Positions 34,547-46,185 of a DNA stretch of 64,000 nt are shown one piece after another. Position 1 is the stretch's first letter. Each line of letters begins with the position of its first letter. Where the stretch lies: positions 382,908-446,907 of the forward strand of contig MNCI01004036.1 in assembly GCA_015680685.1 (NCBI GenBank). Reading direction: 5' to 3'. The translations under genes were made by a program, and so were the position numbers. The notes beneath the pieces were generated by a model that saw only the letters and a list, made by a program, of their open reading frames with translations, ran no database searches and was not told where the DNA came from. This DNA is from Gnetum montanum. Lineage: Eukaryota > Streptophyta > Gnetopsida > Gnetales > Gnetaceae.

Positions 34547-35393
34547 CAACTTATGAAAGCATGAAACATTATATGTGACCAAGGCATCATAGATATCAAA
34601 TGAAAGATTAGGAGATCAAAGCATAATTAATATACAAAGTTATCATATAATTAGTGAAAGGTAAATAATTAATTTCTTTTCAATATTAATTTCTTTTTAT
34701 TTTGGATGCTCAAGGATGAAAAGGTTTGAACTTATGTTAGTATTTTTTCAATATTTCTTATTGATGTGTTTGTTTGTCTTTACAGAGAGTTTTTTAAGAT
34801 CAGTTCCAAGGATAAAAATATAAAAAGGTATCCTCAAACCATTGGGCTTTTCTATAGAATCCCTTTTCATTGATTAGATGATTTTTTAATGTTATTATTC
34901 ATTTTTGTATGGTTCAACATCTTCTAAGTTCAAAAAACTTATTTATGCAAAGTGCTAAATATGCACCATTTTTCTCAAGACTTTAGCAATCCCACTTTGA
35001 TATTAAAAAAATGATCATAATTTGTTGTCTTTATTTTGCCAAATGATAAAATTTACAATAACATTAGAAAAGAGAATGTGTGATGATAAATAAAATTGTT
35101 TCATCAATTGGCTATGACATTGTAGCTAATATCCATTGTAGTTGATATATCGATGCAACATGTACTATGATGTCTCCTAGTTAGTTTCACCTATAAATAT
35201 GTGTTGCATTTATGTCGCATTTTGATCACTAAGTAACTAGATTATGTTAGTTTCATTTCTCATTTTTAGTAATAGTCAATGAATACCAGTAGCATGAATC
35301 TAAGTCCATCACCAAACATTTTTATTTAAATGGATTATAGCAAGACATATTCATGATTACAATAAAGATCAAGATGTCTTTTTGTTCATTACT
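34547..35393. other. No recognised feature
   Basis: AT-rich sequence between the split solo LTR and copia-2. No ORF of note, RNA gene or repeat was recognised. Confidence 0.45.
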
Positions 35394-36251
35394 ATTAGGA
35401 ATAATGTGCCATGACCCATGCATCCAATAAGATTTAAAAAAAAAAGAGTTAAATTTTCAATTTGTCATCATATTAAGCAAAAAGACAAATTGATTTTTGT
35501 TTTATTAAAAGCTTGATCAGTAAATGTAATTAGAGGATGGCCTCAACCTCTTTTCTCTTGAAATTTTAGTCCAATTTTTCATAAAATATGCTTGTCCCAT
35601 CATATTCTATTATGACCCCATCATTTGGCTATAAAGTTGTGTGCAAATCATGTTTGTAAGAGGTAATTGATGCAATTGATGAAATTTTATGCTACAGCAA
35701 TAAGATAGTTTATGTTACAAAATTTTTCCATTCCAATAACTTTTATCATAAATCATTAATTCATCATATTCACCAATTCATTAATCCAAGAAGTTGAATA
35801 ATCACATGTAGGGCCATTGTTTTGTAATAGATTTCAACCATCAAATTAACTTAAATCAATTCCAAATTTTACAGGCATGTAAATTGTTGGAAGAGCTTTG
35901 TAATAACTATTCACTTGTTCTATAACTCTCTTGGATCATACAGATATTCATTGTACAAATCACCAATTTCTATTCTGCACACTAAACAATTTTATTCAAG
36001 ATGCATTTTTTGAGATATATGCCAATTGATCTAAAATTTTACAAGGTTATAGATTGCAGAATAAGTTTTCCAACAAGCCTAAGATCAATCCAAAAATCAT
36101 CCGGATCACAAAGATATTGCAACACAAAAGTTTTAAAAAAAATCCAGTTTTTATTAGTTGGGCCATCCACATCATCCAATATATTGGGCTTGCAAAAATT
36201 TATAAAAATAAAAAAATCCTTTTGAATCTTCTTACATATAAAACATCTACA
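35394..36251 (+). mobile_element. 5' LTR of copia-2
   Basis: Starts TATTAGGAATAATGTGCC (TG decayed to TA) and ends CATCTACA before a degenerate initiator-Met site (ATTGGTATTGAAGG). It matches 45847-46176 at its left half and 51501-52039 at its right half. The TATA region GGCTATAAA is near 35627. Confidence 0.85.
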
Positions 36252-36289
36252 ATTGGTATTGAAGGAAGGTTTAGAGAAAAAATGTATTC

Positions 36290-38430
36290 TAATAGAAGAA
36301 GATAGAACTAAAATAAGAGAAATCTAATTCCCCAATGCAGATTTTGTAATAAGAGAAGACACACATATGAAGGCTATTGGAAAACAATAGGATATGAAAT
36401 CTACCTTTAAAAATAAATAAAGGGCAAAGAAAATGTAAACAAAAAGGAAGGTACCAATGCTAAAGGAAAAATTATTAAAGCAACCATTCTTATCTAAAGG
36501 CTATTAGTGCAATTAATAAGAATACATGGATTGTTAGTAGTGGTTGCTCTAATCACATGACTCCCTACAAGGATTATCTTCTCAACTACAAACTACAAAG
36601 GATTGGAAACATCAAAATTGGTGATAGAAAATTTCTTAACATAGAAGAAGTAGGAAATTGCATAGTCAAAATATTGAACAATAAGGTATTGATTATAATT
36701 GAAGTTTACCATATTCTTTAGTTATCCAACTCTTTGTTTTTGGTAGGGAAAATGTTAGATAAAGACATCAAAATTAGCTTTGAAGGTAAAACTTGCAACA
36801 TAAGTAAAAGAAAATGGTAAATAAATCTACAAAATAAGAGCACTTAGCAATAGAATATAGTGTTTGAATTGTGAACATTTAGATTTGAAGGAAAATCTCA
36901 TAGCTATTACAAAAAATTAGCGAAATTACATCAAAATTATCATAGCACTAGCACTACAAAAGCTACAAATGAAGTCATCTCTACAAATTAGCCATAGCAC
37001 TAGCACTACAAAAGCTACAAATGATCAAACTCACTAGTGTAAAGAAAAAGAAGCTAAAGTTAGGCATAAAAGACTTGGACACACATCATATTCACATATA
37101 GAAAAAATGAATGAAGCTATTGATTTGAAATTTAGAGACATCCCAAAGGAAAAATGTGAATTTTGTATCCAGGAAAAACAAACAAATCTATCTCACATAA
37201 AGATTATGCAAAGAGCCAGAGAACCATTACATATAATCTATATCAGCCTTGTAGGCCCCATGCCAATCACTTCCATTGGAGAAGCTAATTCTTTCTTTTT
37301 AATGATAGATGAATATTTCATATTCACATGGACCTATAATCTAAGAAGCAAAGATGAAACATCCAACAAGTTTGAAGAATTTTTCATGCTCATGAAAAAT
37401 AAACATCTCACCATAAAAATATCCAAATAGATAGAGGAGGAAAGTTTATCAATAAAAGATTCACTCATTTTTGCACTAAAGAAGGCATATTTCATCAAAT
37501 TACTTGTGGATATAGCCCACAATCAAATGGCATAGCTAAGAAGAAAAATAAAATGCTACAAGACATATTAAGATGTATTCTTAAATATGCCAAAATCATA
37601 TATAACTATTGGAGCATGACACTAACTATGGCAACTTATATTACAAAATAGAGTGATTAGTAGCAGCAATAATGAAAAAACTTCATATGAGCTATGCTAT
37701 GGAAGACTTCCCAACATTTCTTACATGAGGACATTTGGATACCATTGCTATGTCAAAACACCAAGGAAATTTTTGAGCAAGATGAATAATAGAGGAAATA
37801 AATGCATTTTCCTTTGATATGATTTAAAAACTAGTGAATACAATTGTTATGATCTTATTGAATGAACATGGTATTTATCAAGGGATGTCATCTTTCTAGA
37901 AGAAAAATTTGGGATGGCAAATTTTCAACAAGGCAATCAAATAATGGACACTCAACTCAACCCAAAATTTGAGATACAATGAAATCACCCCTAAACTAAA
38001 ATTCTGGATATAAACTTTGAGAGGAGAACAACAAGATTAGTGCTATTACCAACATGACATATTCAACCCTATCTTAAGAATCTGAAAATTTGGAAGAAGC
38101 TCTAGAAAATAAAGAATGAAGATAATCTATGGACAATGAATATGAAACCATAATAAAAAATCAAACTTTAAAGCTAGTGCACAAACCCAAAGGAAGGAAA
38201 GACATAAATTGCAAAAGGTTGTACAAAAGTAAATTTAATGAAAAAGAAAATATTATCAAACATAAAGCAAGACTTCTAGCTAGAGGATTTAGGTAGAAGA
38301 AACATATAGATTATGAGGAGATATTTGCACCAATGGCAAGGTTTGAAACAATCGAACTTATCCTTTCTGTAGCTACCCATCACTATCTTAAACTTCATAA
38401 AATAGATGTGAACTCAACCTTCTTTAATGG
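36290..38430 (+). pseudogene. gag-int-RT (N part) of copia-2, broken
   Basis: Zinc-knuckle remnant CRFCNKRRHTYEGYW at about 36340 (last Cys lost). Protease block IVSSGCSNHMTP at about 36530, where the catalytic Asp of the usual DSG is Ser. GAG-pre-integrase region RLGHTSYSHIEKM and KCEFCIQEKQ (37070-37185). Integrase core SLVGPMPITSIGEANSFFLM (about 37250) to TWTYNLRSKDE. RT N-terminal blocks HKARLLARGF, IFAPMARFETI and HKIDVNSTFFNG end exactly where element E is inserted (38430). Stops and frame changes are numerous. Confidence 0.82.
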
Positions 38431-39231
38431 TGATGGGATGCAATATCGCATGGGCCACGATATCGCGTCTGTCCCTATGATATCGCATACGCGATATCGC
38501 AGCCCGTTACCTTGTTTATAAATAGGAGGTGACTTTCCCTTGTAAGATCATCTAGATCTAGACCCTTAGCGAAACTCTAGAAATTTTACCATTCCAGAGA
38601 TAGAATAATTTCCATGTGCCCACAGTAGGAGTCTCAAAGTAAACAGATCTTTATTTGAGCAAATTGTACCTGAGCACACATTTGTGTACAGAAATAAAGA
38701 CGAACTTTCTGATAAACCTTGCAGTGCATGGACTAAGCTAAATAGGATTTAATTAATGTTAAATGTTTAAATGCTTTCTTAGATAATTAATCTCTCTCAA
38801 ACCTCAACTCCTAGTTAAGTGCATTCAATACGACCACTTTAAGCACATGTGCTATGCTTGGTAACCCAGTAACGAATAGTGTTTGGTAATCCCAGTAGCG
38901 TTGCACTAGTTCAGGGTGTGTATGGTAAGTGGGAACGGATACTGATGCTAGGACAATTAAAGCTTAGTTAGTGAAAGTTAGTTACTTAGTCTCTTCATCC
39001 TTTCTCCTCTTAGCATAGGAGATAAAAAGATAAAAGGCATAAAAATCACATACCTCAGACTTACTTAACCATACAACCATGAAAATACAAGTAAGTTTGG
39101 GAGGACAATGATTAATTAAACTTAAATGTTCCATAAGGTGTGTAAGCACTTAGTCCTTGGAGTTCGACCAGATCACGCGTGTAACGCTCATATTCGTATG
39201 GTTGAGTGTAGGGATACCTCACCACTCATCA
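38431..39231 (+). mobile_element. 5' LTR of element E
   Basis: TGATGGGATG to CACTCATCA, 801 bp. U3 has three GATATC palindromes and one AATATC (38440-38502). TATA box TTTATAAATA at 38514-38523. AATAAAGACGAAC near 38694. Confidence 0.92.
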
Positions 39232-39232
39232 T

Positions 39233-39250
39233 TGAAGCTGTTGCTAGGGA
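39233..39250 (+). other. Primer binding site of element E
   Basis: TGAAGCTGTTGCTAGGGA, five differences from the expected tRNA-Asp site, four of them transitions. Confidence 0.75.
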
Positions 39251-39346
39251 CTTAGTTTTTTGTGCACTACATAAAACATAGGAAATCATCCACATCGTTG
39301 GGAAGCTTAAACGAACCCTTAGGGTTAATCAGAGAAAAATTAAACA

Positions 39347-41690
39347 ATGGTCAATAGCACACTGAATAAGATAAAAATTTCTTCTTCTCCACACAAAAGC
39401 ACTTCACCGCCTAGGACCAACACTAGAGACAGTCGGTGGCACCATGCACATAACCAAAATCTGCCAGTTCCTCAACAATTCAGTGTGGTATATGTTCATC
39501 ACGATGAATGTATACCTGACTTTACCTTTGTTTTCCATCAAGATGAACAACTGTGTTGGAGAGACTTGGAGGGTAACATAGTGTTGCCTCCAGACAGAGA
39601 CATCCGCAACATGCTCCTTTGTTCCCTTGCACGAATTGGCATGTCACAATTATACGTTGAGTATGTTGCATGTGATTACAATGCAAGGGACTACCATTCC
39701 ACAGAAGCTCAACATCAACAGGACTCGCGGTAGGAGAGCTATCACACATCATTGAAGGGCAAAGGACCCCATAATGCTTTGCCCATCATAAGAGAAATTT
39801 AGGGTGGTGAACCTATTTCAATAGGTTCTCTACAAAATGATGTTCCCCCTCCTAACGATAGTGAGGAGGTGGTGTATCAGAACCTTCGCTCCACAGTACA
39901 CAACCTTGGTTCTAATTCCCACAAACACCAAGTGTTCAATGAGGGAATACAAACATAAGATAAGGGTGAGCGTTCTGATCGTCATCATGATCAAGGTCGA
40001 GATCACCAAAGGGAAGGAAGGAAACATCGTCATGGCAATGGTTCTCCTTCCTCTTCCCCTTCATCGCAACATTCACCCTCTCCTTCAACATCAGGACGTA
40101 GTCACAAGGAACCTCACCGTGAGGATAAGGGTAAGCAAGATGAGAGACCTCGACGAGAGAGTCAAGAGCGAGGACGAGGGCACTCTAGAGAATCAAGGCA
40201 TGAAAGAAGGAAAAGTAGGAAACTACGTAGGCACCACAGATTCCATGAAAGAAATGACAACGAAGAACCCCTACTTGCAACCTAAAGTATGTTAGACATC
40301 ATGGAGGTCGTTAGAATACCTACAAGGCACCAAAAAGATAGCCGGATCAAGAGACTAGACATGAATAATATCCCACAATTTGAGGGGGGATACAACGCTG
40401 ATCCGTAGAATCACTTACAGGTATTTCACGATGCCTATGCCTTGTAGAATATGGAAAACGAGTGGCAAAAGTTAAATGTTTTTCCAAGGACACTCATAAA
40501 AGAAGCGGAAAGCTAGTACAGGTCCTTAGAATTGGAATCCATTCGAAGGTGAAGTACAATGTTAGAACTGTTTAACGATAAATATCAAATGTACTCTCGA
40601 GTGTCCAACTTATGGAAGTAGATCCAAGGATGAAAGCAAGGTAATTATGAACCCTTGGATGCTACCATGGGCCAAAATTATGCATTGCTACATCATTACC
40701 TGGGCCATGGTTACGCACAACAGGATCAACAGGATCATGGCTAAGACATGAAACTAAGAGAACCCTTGGGACATATGCCCAAGGGAGATTATCTGAACTT
40801 AGGTCCCATGAGGTTCATAGATTGTTGAAGTAAGTAGCTAAGGAAGGAGAGCTACATAATAGAGAAAGCGCGAAAGAGTATAACCGCGATTCTTCCCTTC
40901 GAAAGAGGGGAGTGAGATTTTGTGAGGAGGAGGATGAGTCACCACTTGAAGAGTTGGTGAGTAGGAAAACATTGCTGCTTTAGAAATTAATAATAGAAGT
41001 GTCAGCTAAGGTAGTTCAGATGTGGGACTCCTTAGATAGTAGATTTGAAACTATTTTAAAAATCGTAGAGGAGTATAAGGAGCGAAGTAGTGACCATGAT
41101 AAGAAAAAGAAGAGAGATTTGGACCATGCACGTAACAAAGGTAAGGGTAAAATGACCATCACTGATGAGGTTGTGGATTCAGATATAGACAATGACGGTG
41201 GATGTGAGATATGCCAATATGACCATCCTAAGGGATGTTGCCCAATAATCTCACATCTGCAAGAGTCTGGGATGTATGCACTTAACCCACAACTTAACAA
41301 ATAGCAAGCACCCTGAAGGTTACCTTATCCCCAAGGTAACCCAAGGTAGTTCCACTAACCGCTAACGTATTATCCAAGTGGAACTCCACCACAACCTATT
41401 GAACAACACCAGTAATGGCAATACCCACAATCATGGGGATTGCCACCGCCAAGGCAACAATATCCTTACCCGCAACCAAATCCATATGGCTACTATATGC
41501 AGCAGCCAATCTCTCCACATGACTCTATTGATCATGTGACACCACCACGTCACTACCAAGCTTAGGAGTATTATAGGACTCCTTCTCCTGGGAGAGACAC
41601 ACCACATGCATACCATCCTCCAAACCCATATGCAACTCTTACACTGATATCTCCACTATCACCTACTCCAGCAATGCAAGGGGAACTCCC
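39347..41690 (+). pseudogene. gag: gag of element E, broken
   Basis: The ATG at 39347 opens MVNSTLNKIKISSSP. The block HHDECIPDFTFVFHQDEQ, VLPPDRDIRNML runs to a stop at 39731. The Arg/Asp/His/Ser-rich linker (39900-40260; SPSSSPSSQHSPSPS) follows in another frame, then capsid-like LFNDKYQMYSRVSNL (about 40565-40610). A charged block (RKRGVRFCEEEDESPLEEL, 40900) and the Cys/His motif (41204-41242) come next, and then a Pro/Tyr/Gln-rich tail. Same domain order as A and C. Confidence 0.82.
41204..41242 (+). other. Gag Cys/His motif, element E copy
   Basis: CEICQYDHPKGCC, all Cys and His intact, followed by PIISHLQE. The same length and spacing occur in A and C. Confidence 0.6.
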
Positions 41691-41889
41691 CACTCAACCA
41701 CAGCAACGCAATGCTGCAAGAGCTGTAAACCTTCAACCCGCTGTGGTTCTGACAGCCATACAAGGAGAAGACCATTCTTTAGAACCAAAATCCCAAACAA
41801 ACTCTCACAACCACAAGCGGTTGAGCCTCCAAATGTTTCTCCATCAAATAAGGCTTCAGAGCTCCCTTCAAACCAACAACAGAGCTCAA

Positions 41890-42480
41890 CGCACATGGTT
41901 ATGTTAACACATATCATCACTGACTGGATCAAGGAAGGCCACCTTCCCAGAAAATTTGTTGATCCTGGAAGTCCCTTAATTTATCTCCAAGTCACTGGGA
42001 ATGAACCTTGTAAAGCTCTTTTGGACTTAGGTTCCGGAGTCAACTTGATATCGTAAGAAATGTATAAAGCCTAGAACCTACCTTCGCTAAAGAAGAAAAA
42101 TATTCGCTTAGAGCTGGCTGACCAGTCCATCACTATTCCCTTGGGACTAGCAGAGGACATCGTTATCACTGTGTGTGGTTGGTCATAACCAACTGATTTC
42201 CTAGTGATCTAAGTAAACAATAACAAGGGGGACTTCCCAATAATAATGGGAAGGGCATGGCTAAGTACTGTGAACGCATGCTTAGGAATTCGTGATCTTT
42301 CCCTGAAAATATCTAAGGAAAATACTTATGGAAAGATTGAGAAGAAGAAGGTTCCATGCATCACATATAGTGATACTGAGGATGACAACGTATAGAAGCA
42401 TTCAACATCTCATGCATGCAACTAGTGTGCCCAATAATTTAACATACAAAAGTGCTTGTATGTAGCAACCACACAACAAG
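41890..42480 (+). pseudogene. Aspartic protease region of element E, broken
   Basis: Active-site block ALLDLGSGVNLIS (about 42017-42055): the Ser of DSG is Leu, and a stop follows. FPIIMGRAWLSTVN lies at about 42236 and LSLKISKEN at 42300. Stops at 42052, 42075, 42186 and 42211 interrupt it. Confidence 0.78.
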
Positions 42481-42494
42481 AGAACACCTAGTGG

Positions 42495-42764
42495 TTGACA
42501 GCTAATCAAGAGAGAAACCCACCAATATGCATGGAACTAACTGGGGGACCAACTTGTGCCCACGAAGAAAGCATAGATGCACTGGAGCAAGAGTGTCACC
42601 AACTTCCAACCCTTAATCTGAAACCACCAATCGAGGGAAGTTGGAAACTCTTAGAAAATCCAAATGAGTACTCCGATAGGAGAATACTAGTCTATGTGCA
42701 ACCGACCAACCCTTATCATGAACCTAGAATGGTCTATGCACATAGCACATTTGAGAGAGGATGA
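42495..42764 (+). pseudogene. In-frame junction of the protease-RT linker and integrase end
   Basis: An 89-codon open frame. Its first half (MTANQERNPPICMELTGGPT, ALEQECHQLPTLNL) matches the linker downstream of protease in element C. Its last part (SDRRILVYVQPTNPYHEPRM) matches the last residues of integrase in C (SDKKILVNVQQTKPF). RT, RNase H and most of integrase, about 2.7 kb in A, are missing, and the frame is kept across the junction near codon 57. Confidence 0.7.
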
Positions 42765-42802
42765 TCTCGCTCACTATTTCAGATCTCTCCTTTTCAATTC
42801 AG

Positions 42803-42818
42803 TCATGGGGGAGATGGC
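42803..42818 (+). other. PPT-like tract 1 of element E
   Basis: TCATGGGGGAGATGG at the end of the coding part. The preceding CAG plus TCATGGGGG is identical to the PPT before the 3' LTR. Confidence 0.6.
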
Positions 42819-42819
42819 C

Positions 42820-44680
42820 ACTATGCTGATCATTTGTAGCCCTTAGTTTCTTTTTAAAGTTTTTTTTTACACATTTTTGTTTTACAAATTTCTTTAACTT
42901 TTCTTATTCTTGTTTTACAACTTCATTTATACTTTTTTATTTCTTTGTGTGTTTGATTATTTTGTTTGATTCGTCACCTAATAAGTGCTCTAACGGTGGT
43001 GTGAACTATATTCCATTGATTGCTAATGTTTCATTTTTACCTTTAAGTTACTATGTTGATACTAAGGTATGGTTCTTTTGATATAGCAGGCAATGAGTCC
43101 ACTTCATACATACATCCATAAAATTCTATGGTCTCTCTTGGCTTGGAATTGTACAATCCCTTTCTCAATAATAAGAACTATCAACAAACCGGTGACTGGG
43201 CATTTCTCAAACTAAGGAAGGACTAGGATTGAAAAGGGTGTGACTTCAAGGGGATTTGATGCACTTGTGCTGGCCATTCTCTTAGGTGCATGGATGTTTT
43301 CTTCTTGAGTTTTCTTACCATTCCGATGTTGTCGCATTATCGGGAAGCTGAGCAAATAAAAATAATAAGTCTTTCCATGGTGTGGTTCTCATGCAAAAAA
43401 AATGAGAATTCAAAGCACACCCCTTAGATGAAATAGTTATTTGGGCTACAAGCATTGGTTATGGAACTAAAATAAACATGTTCCCTCTAACTAAGGCCCT
43501 TCTCGCTTCCCACTTTCTCCTCTTTCATTTTGTCGAAATGGTAGTGGCTCTTTGGTGAAGGCATTCTTGTTACTTCAAGTGGATGGATGGGTCGAATGTA
43601 TTAATGCAAAGTCACTGAATGTGGTTTGTTTGAGGCCAGATTTGGAATGGGATCTACTAAGCCACATTAACCATTAATACACAAGGGGCTTGTTCTTGAG
43701 ATTCCATTCCATTCTCTTCTTTCCATCCTTCTTTTCCCATTTATCACCTGATTGCTAGTTGTATTAGTAGTCCATATTTTGGTGGATGCATTGTTTTCTT
43801 TTTGGAAAACTCTTGTGGTTAAGACTTTAACTCTTGCTTCCAAATGACATTTCTAGAGCCTACAGACTCTTTGAATGTGGGATTGTTAGGGCATTAAGGG
43901 CATAAGCCTGCTTTGGGGAGGACCCACTGGTGTTCCTATTTGGTGCATCCATTAATTTCTTTCCTTTAAACATTTCCGCAATCACCAATTATTTTGTTCA
44001 TTGCCATCTTTGACATCCATTTTATTGGCGTGCTCGTTGTTTCTTTTTCTTCATCTTTCTTATTCCTTTTTTTTTATTTTTTTATTTTTCCATTCTCTCG
44101 CTACTGGAGGTTCGCTCTCAGTCATGGGGGCCCTGGTCCAATTTTTTTGATTTTCTCCTAACCCCTACACCTTAGGTAGCCACCAGTATTATATCTTCAG
44201 ATCCGCATTAGCCATATCACAACTTAGCCAATGGACCTTACACTAAGGCAAGGTATTAACTACATTGTGATTCATTTACCCTTGCTAATATCAGACTGTG
44301 TTGTGTGTGCAGATGGCAATCATACAACAACAGATTGGACCTGGAAGAAACACTTGGAATGACTGGTGCTGAAACGATTATGCAAGGAATGAGATTGATG
44401 GCACGCTTATGGATGAACAACGAAAGGCACAATCTTGGCATTGGCAACAGTGGACTTCTTCTTTTCTCTCTCTCTTCTCTCTTCTATCCCATCTGCCAAA
44501 TAAGGCTGGATGTCAAATGTGTATAGTGTTCACTCTTGTTGTTGTGAACACTAAAATTTGTCATGTTTTGTAATGATGATCCATTCACATGTCACCTCAT
44601 CTACCATCAGTGTCATTTGAGTCAATAATCCCATACCTTCCCAATATCTTGTACAGAACTCAAGGACAAGTTTTCATTCA
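42820..44680 (+). other. 3' spacer of element E
   Basis: 1.86 kb, same blocks as in A and C. A T-rich stretch is at 42840-42960, GGGGAGGACCCACTGG at about 43915, and a second PPT-like CAGTCATGGGGG at 44119-44130. The spacer ORF remnant is at 44305-44526, after a TTGTGTGTGCAG acceptor-like site. Confidence 0.6.
44305..44526 (+). pseudogene. Spacer ORF remnant of element E
   Basis: 73 codons. MQGMRLMARLWMNNERHNLG matches the C copy (23239-23595) in frame, and a hydrophobic stretch LLLFSLSSLF follows. No recognised domain. Frame lesions occur upstream relative to C. Confidence 0.35.
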
Positions 44681-44692
44681 GTCATGGGGGTA
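44681..44692 (+). other. Polypurine tract of element E
   Basis: GTCATGGGGGTA directly before the 3' LTR start TGATGGGATG. Confidence 0.88.
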
Positions 44693-44858
44693 TGATGGGA
44701 TGCGATCTTGCATGGGCCACGATATCATGTACACGATATCGTGGACATGATATCGCGTCCACGATATCGCGTCTATCCCTACGATATCACGTACACAATA
44801 TCGTAGCCCATCGCCTTATCTATAAATAAGAGGTGACTTTCCCTTGTAAGATCATCTA
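44693..44858 (+). mobile_element. Truncated 3' LTR of element E
   Basis: Only U3, the TATA box (TCTATAAATA at 44819) and the first transcribed bases remain. The GATATC array is longer than in the 5' LTR of the same element: about five GATATC plus one AATATC against three plus one. The break is after AGATCATCTA. Confidence 0.9.
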
Positions 44859-45846
44859 AATATGTGGCCAATCTTAACTTCACATCAACAAACAATAAAC
44901 TAATAGAAGAATTCAAGCTTGATATGAAGAGTGAATTTGAGATGAAAGACTTAGGAGATTTGAAATACTTTTTTGGAATTCAAGTTGATCAAGATGAGGG
45001 AATAAAAGTCCATCAAACTAAATATGCTTCATCCATGCTATAAAAATATCAAATCAGCAAAGAAAAAGTTACAATGTCTTCACTTCCTCACAATTTGAAG
45101 CCTCAATATAAGTATAACACACCTCTTATTGACACAACTCAATATGAAAGCATGATTGGAACTATTGGATTTCTATGTCACACAAGACTAGATGTTGAGT
45201 TTGCTACATCTAACCTATCATGATTCATGCAAGAACCAAGGCAAAGCCACCTCAATGACCTAACACATGTTCTAAGATAGATTACAGGCATAAAAAATCA
45301 TGAACTCATCAATACCAAAGGGAATGGATAATTTCATGCTTATTCGTATGCTAATTAGGGAGGAGATCATAATGATAGAAAATCTACATCAATAGTCATA
45401 ATATTTCATGGAGACAATGCAATATATTGGAAATAAATAAATAAAAATTCAATCAATCTCTCAAATTGTGAAGTTAAATTCATATTTATAGCTAAGTGCA
45501 TACAACATATACTTTGGCTCAAAAAACTCATGACATGCTTTGGATTCTAAGTTGGCCTTCCAATCAAACTATTTTATGATAACATAATAGCTATTCAATT
45601 ATCAAATGTACATGTGCTACAAAAGAAATCAAATCATATAGACATCAAATATTACATCATCAAATAAGAAGTGAAGAAGGGAACCATCAAACCTAAACAT
45701 GTACAAACCAATAATCAATTAGCAGATTCATTGACTAAATCTATTTTAAATTATAGAAATGAGTATCTATGTCATGGTATAGGCATCAAGAAGATTCAAG
45801 AATCAAGACAAGAAAAGAAAAATCATGCATTCCACACTAGAGGGAC
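44859..45846 (+). pseudogene. RT (C part) and RNase H of copia-2, broken
   Basis: Resumes the copia frame after the element E insertion and deletion. The catalytic box is YVAN (44861-44872) where copia RTs have YVDD, so both Asp are lost. KSEFEMKDLGDLKYFFGIQV and KYNTPLIDTTQYESMIGTI follow, then RNase H remnants (RKSTSIVIIFHG) and the polyprotein end VQTNNQLADSLTKSI. About 75 residues between FFNG and YVDD are missing. The PPT CTAGAGGGAC precedes the 3' LTR. Confidence 0.82.
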
Positions 45847-46176
45847 TATTAGGGATAATGTGCCATACCCCATGTGTTCAATAAGATAAACAAAAAGAAA
45901 GAAAGTTAAATTTTCACTTTATCATCACATCAAGAAAAAAATAAAAATTTATTTTTATTTTATTAAAATATTTATGGGTAGATATAATTAGAGGATGGCC
46001 CCAATCTCTCTTGTCTCTTAAATTTCCAGCCCAAGTTTTCATAAAATAAGCTTGTCCCATCATATTCTATTATGGCCCCATTATTTGGCTATAAATATAT
46101 GGGAAAATTTTGTTTGTAATAGACGTAATTAATGTCATTGAGCCAATTTGATACTACAACAATAAGATAGTTTATA
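45847..46176 (+). mobile_element. 3' LTR of copia-2, truncated
   Basis: Matches 35394-35725. It stops at AAGATAGTTTAT, where TA repeats and the long hairpin begin, so its right half is missing here. Confidence 0.85.
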
Positions 46177-46185
46177 CTATCTTAG

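Larger units (their letters stand above)
38431..44858 (+). mobile_element. Gypsy element E (pol-deleted), inside copia-2
   Basis: 5' LTR, primer site, gag, protease, 3' spacer, PPT and a 166-bp stub of the 3' LTR are all on the plus strand. It starts directly after copia FFNG codons. The right end is missing: a deletion runs from 3' LTR position 44858 into the copia RT, so the target duplication cannot be tested. RT, RNase H and integrase are absent. Confidence 0.9.

Noticed and set aside
39522-40033. Antisense frames opposite gag of element E
   Set aside because: Shadows of the conserved gag frame on the other strand. The same holds for antisense frames opposite gag/pol of A, C and F (for example 63398-63676).
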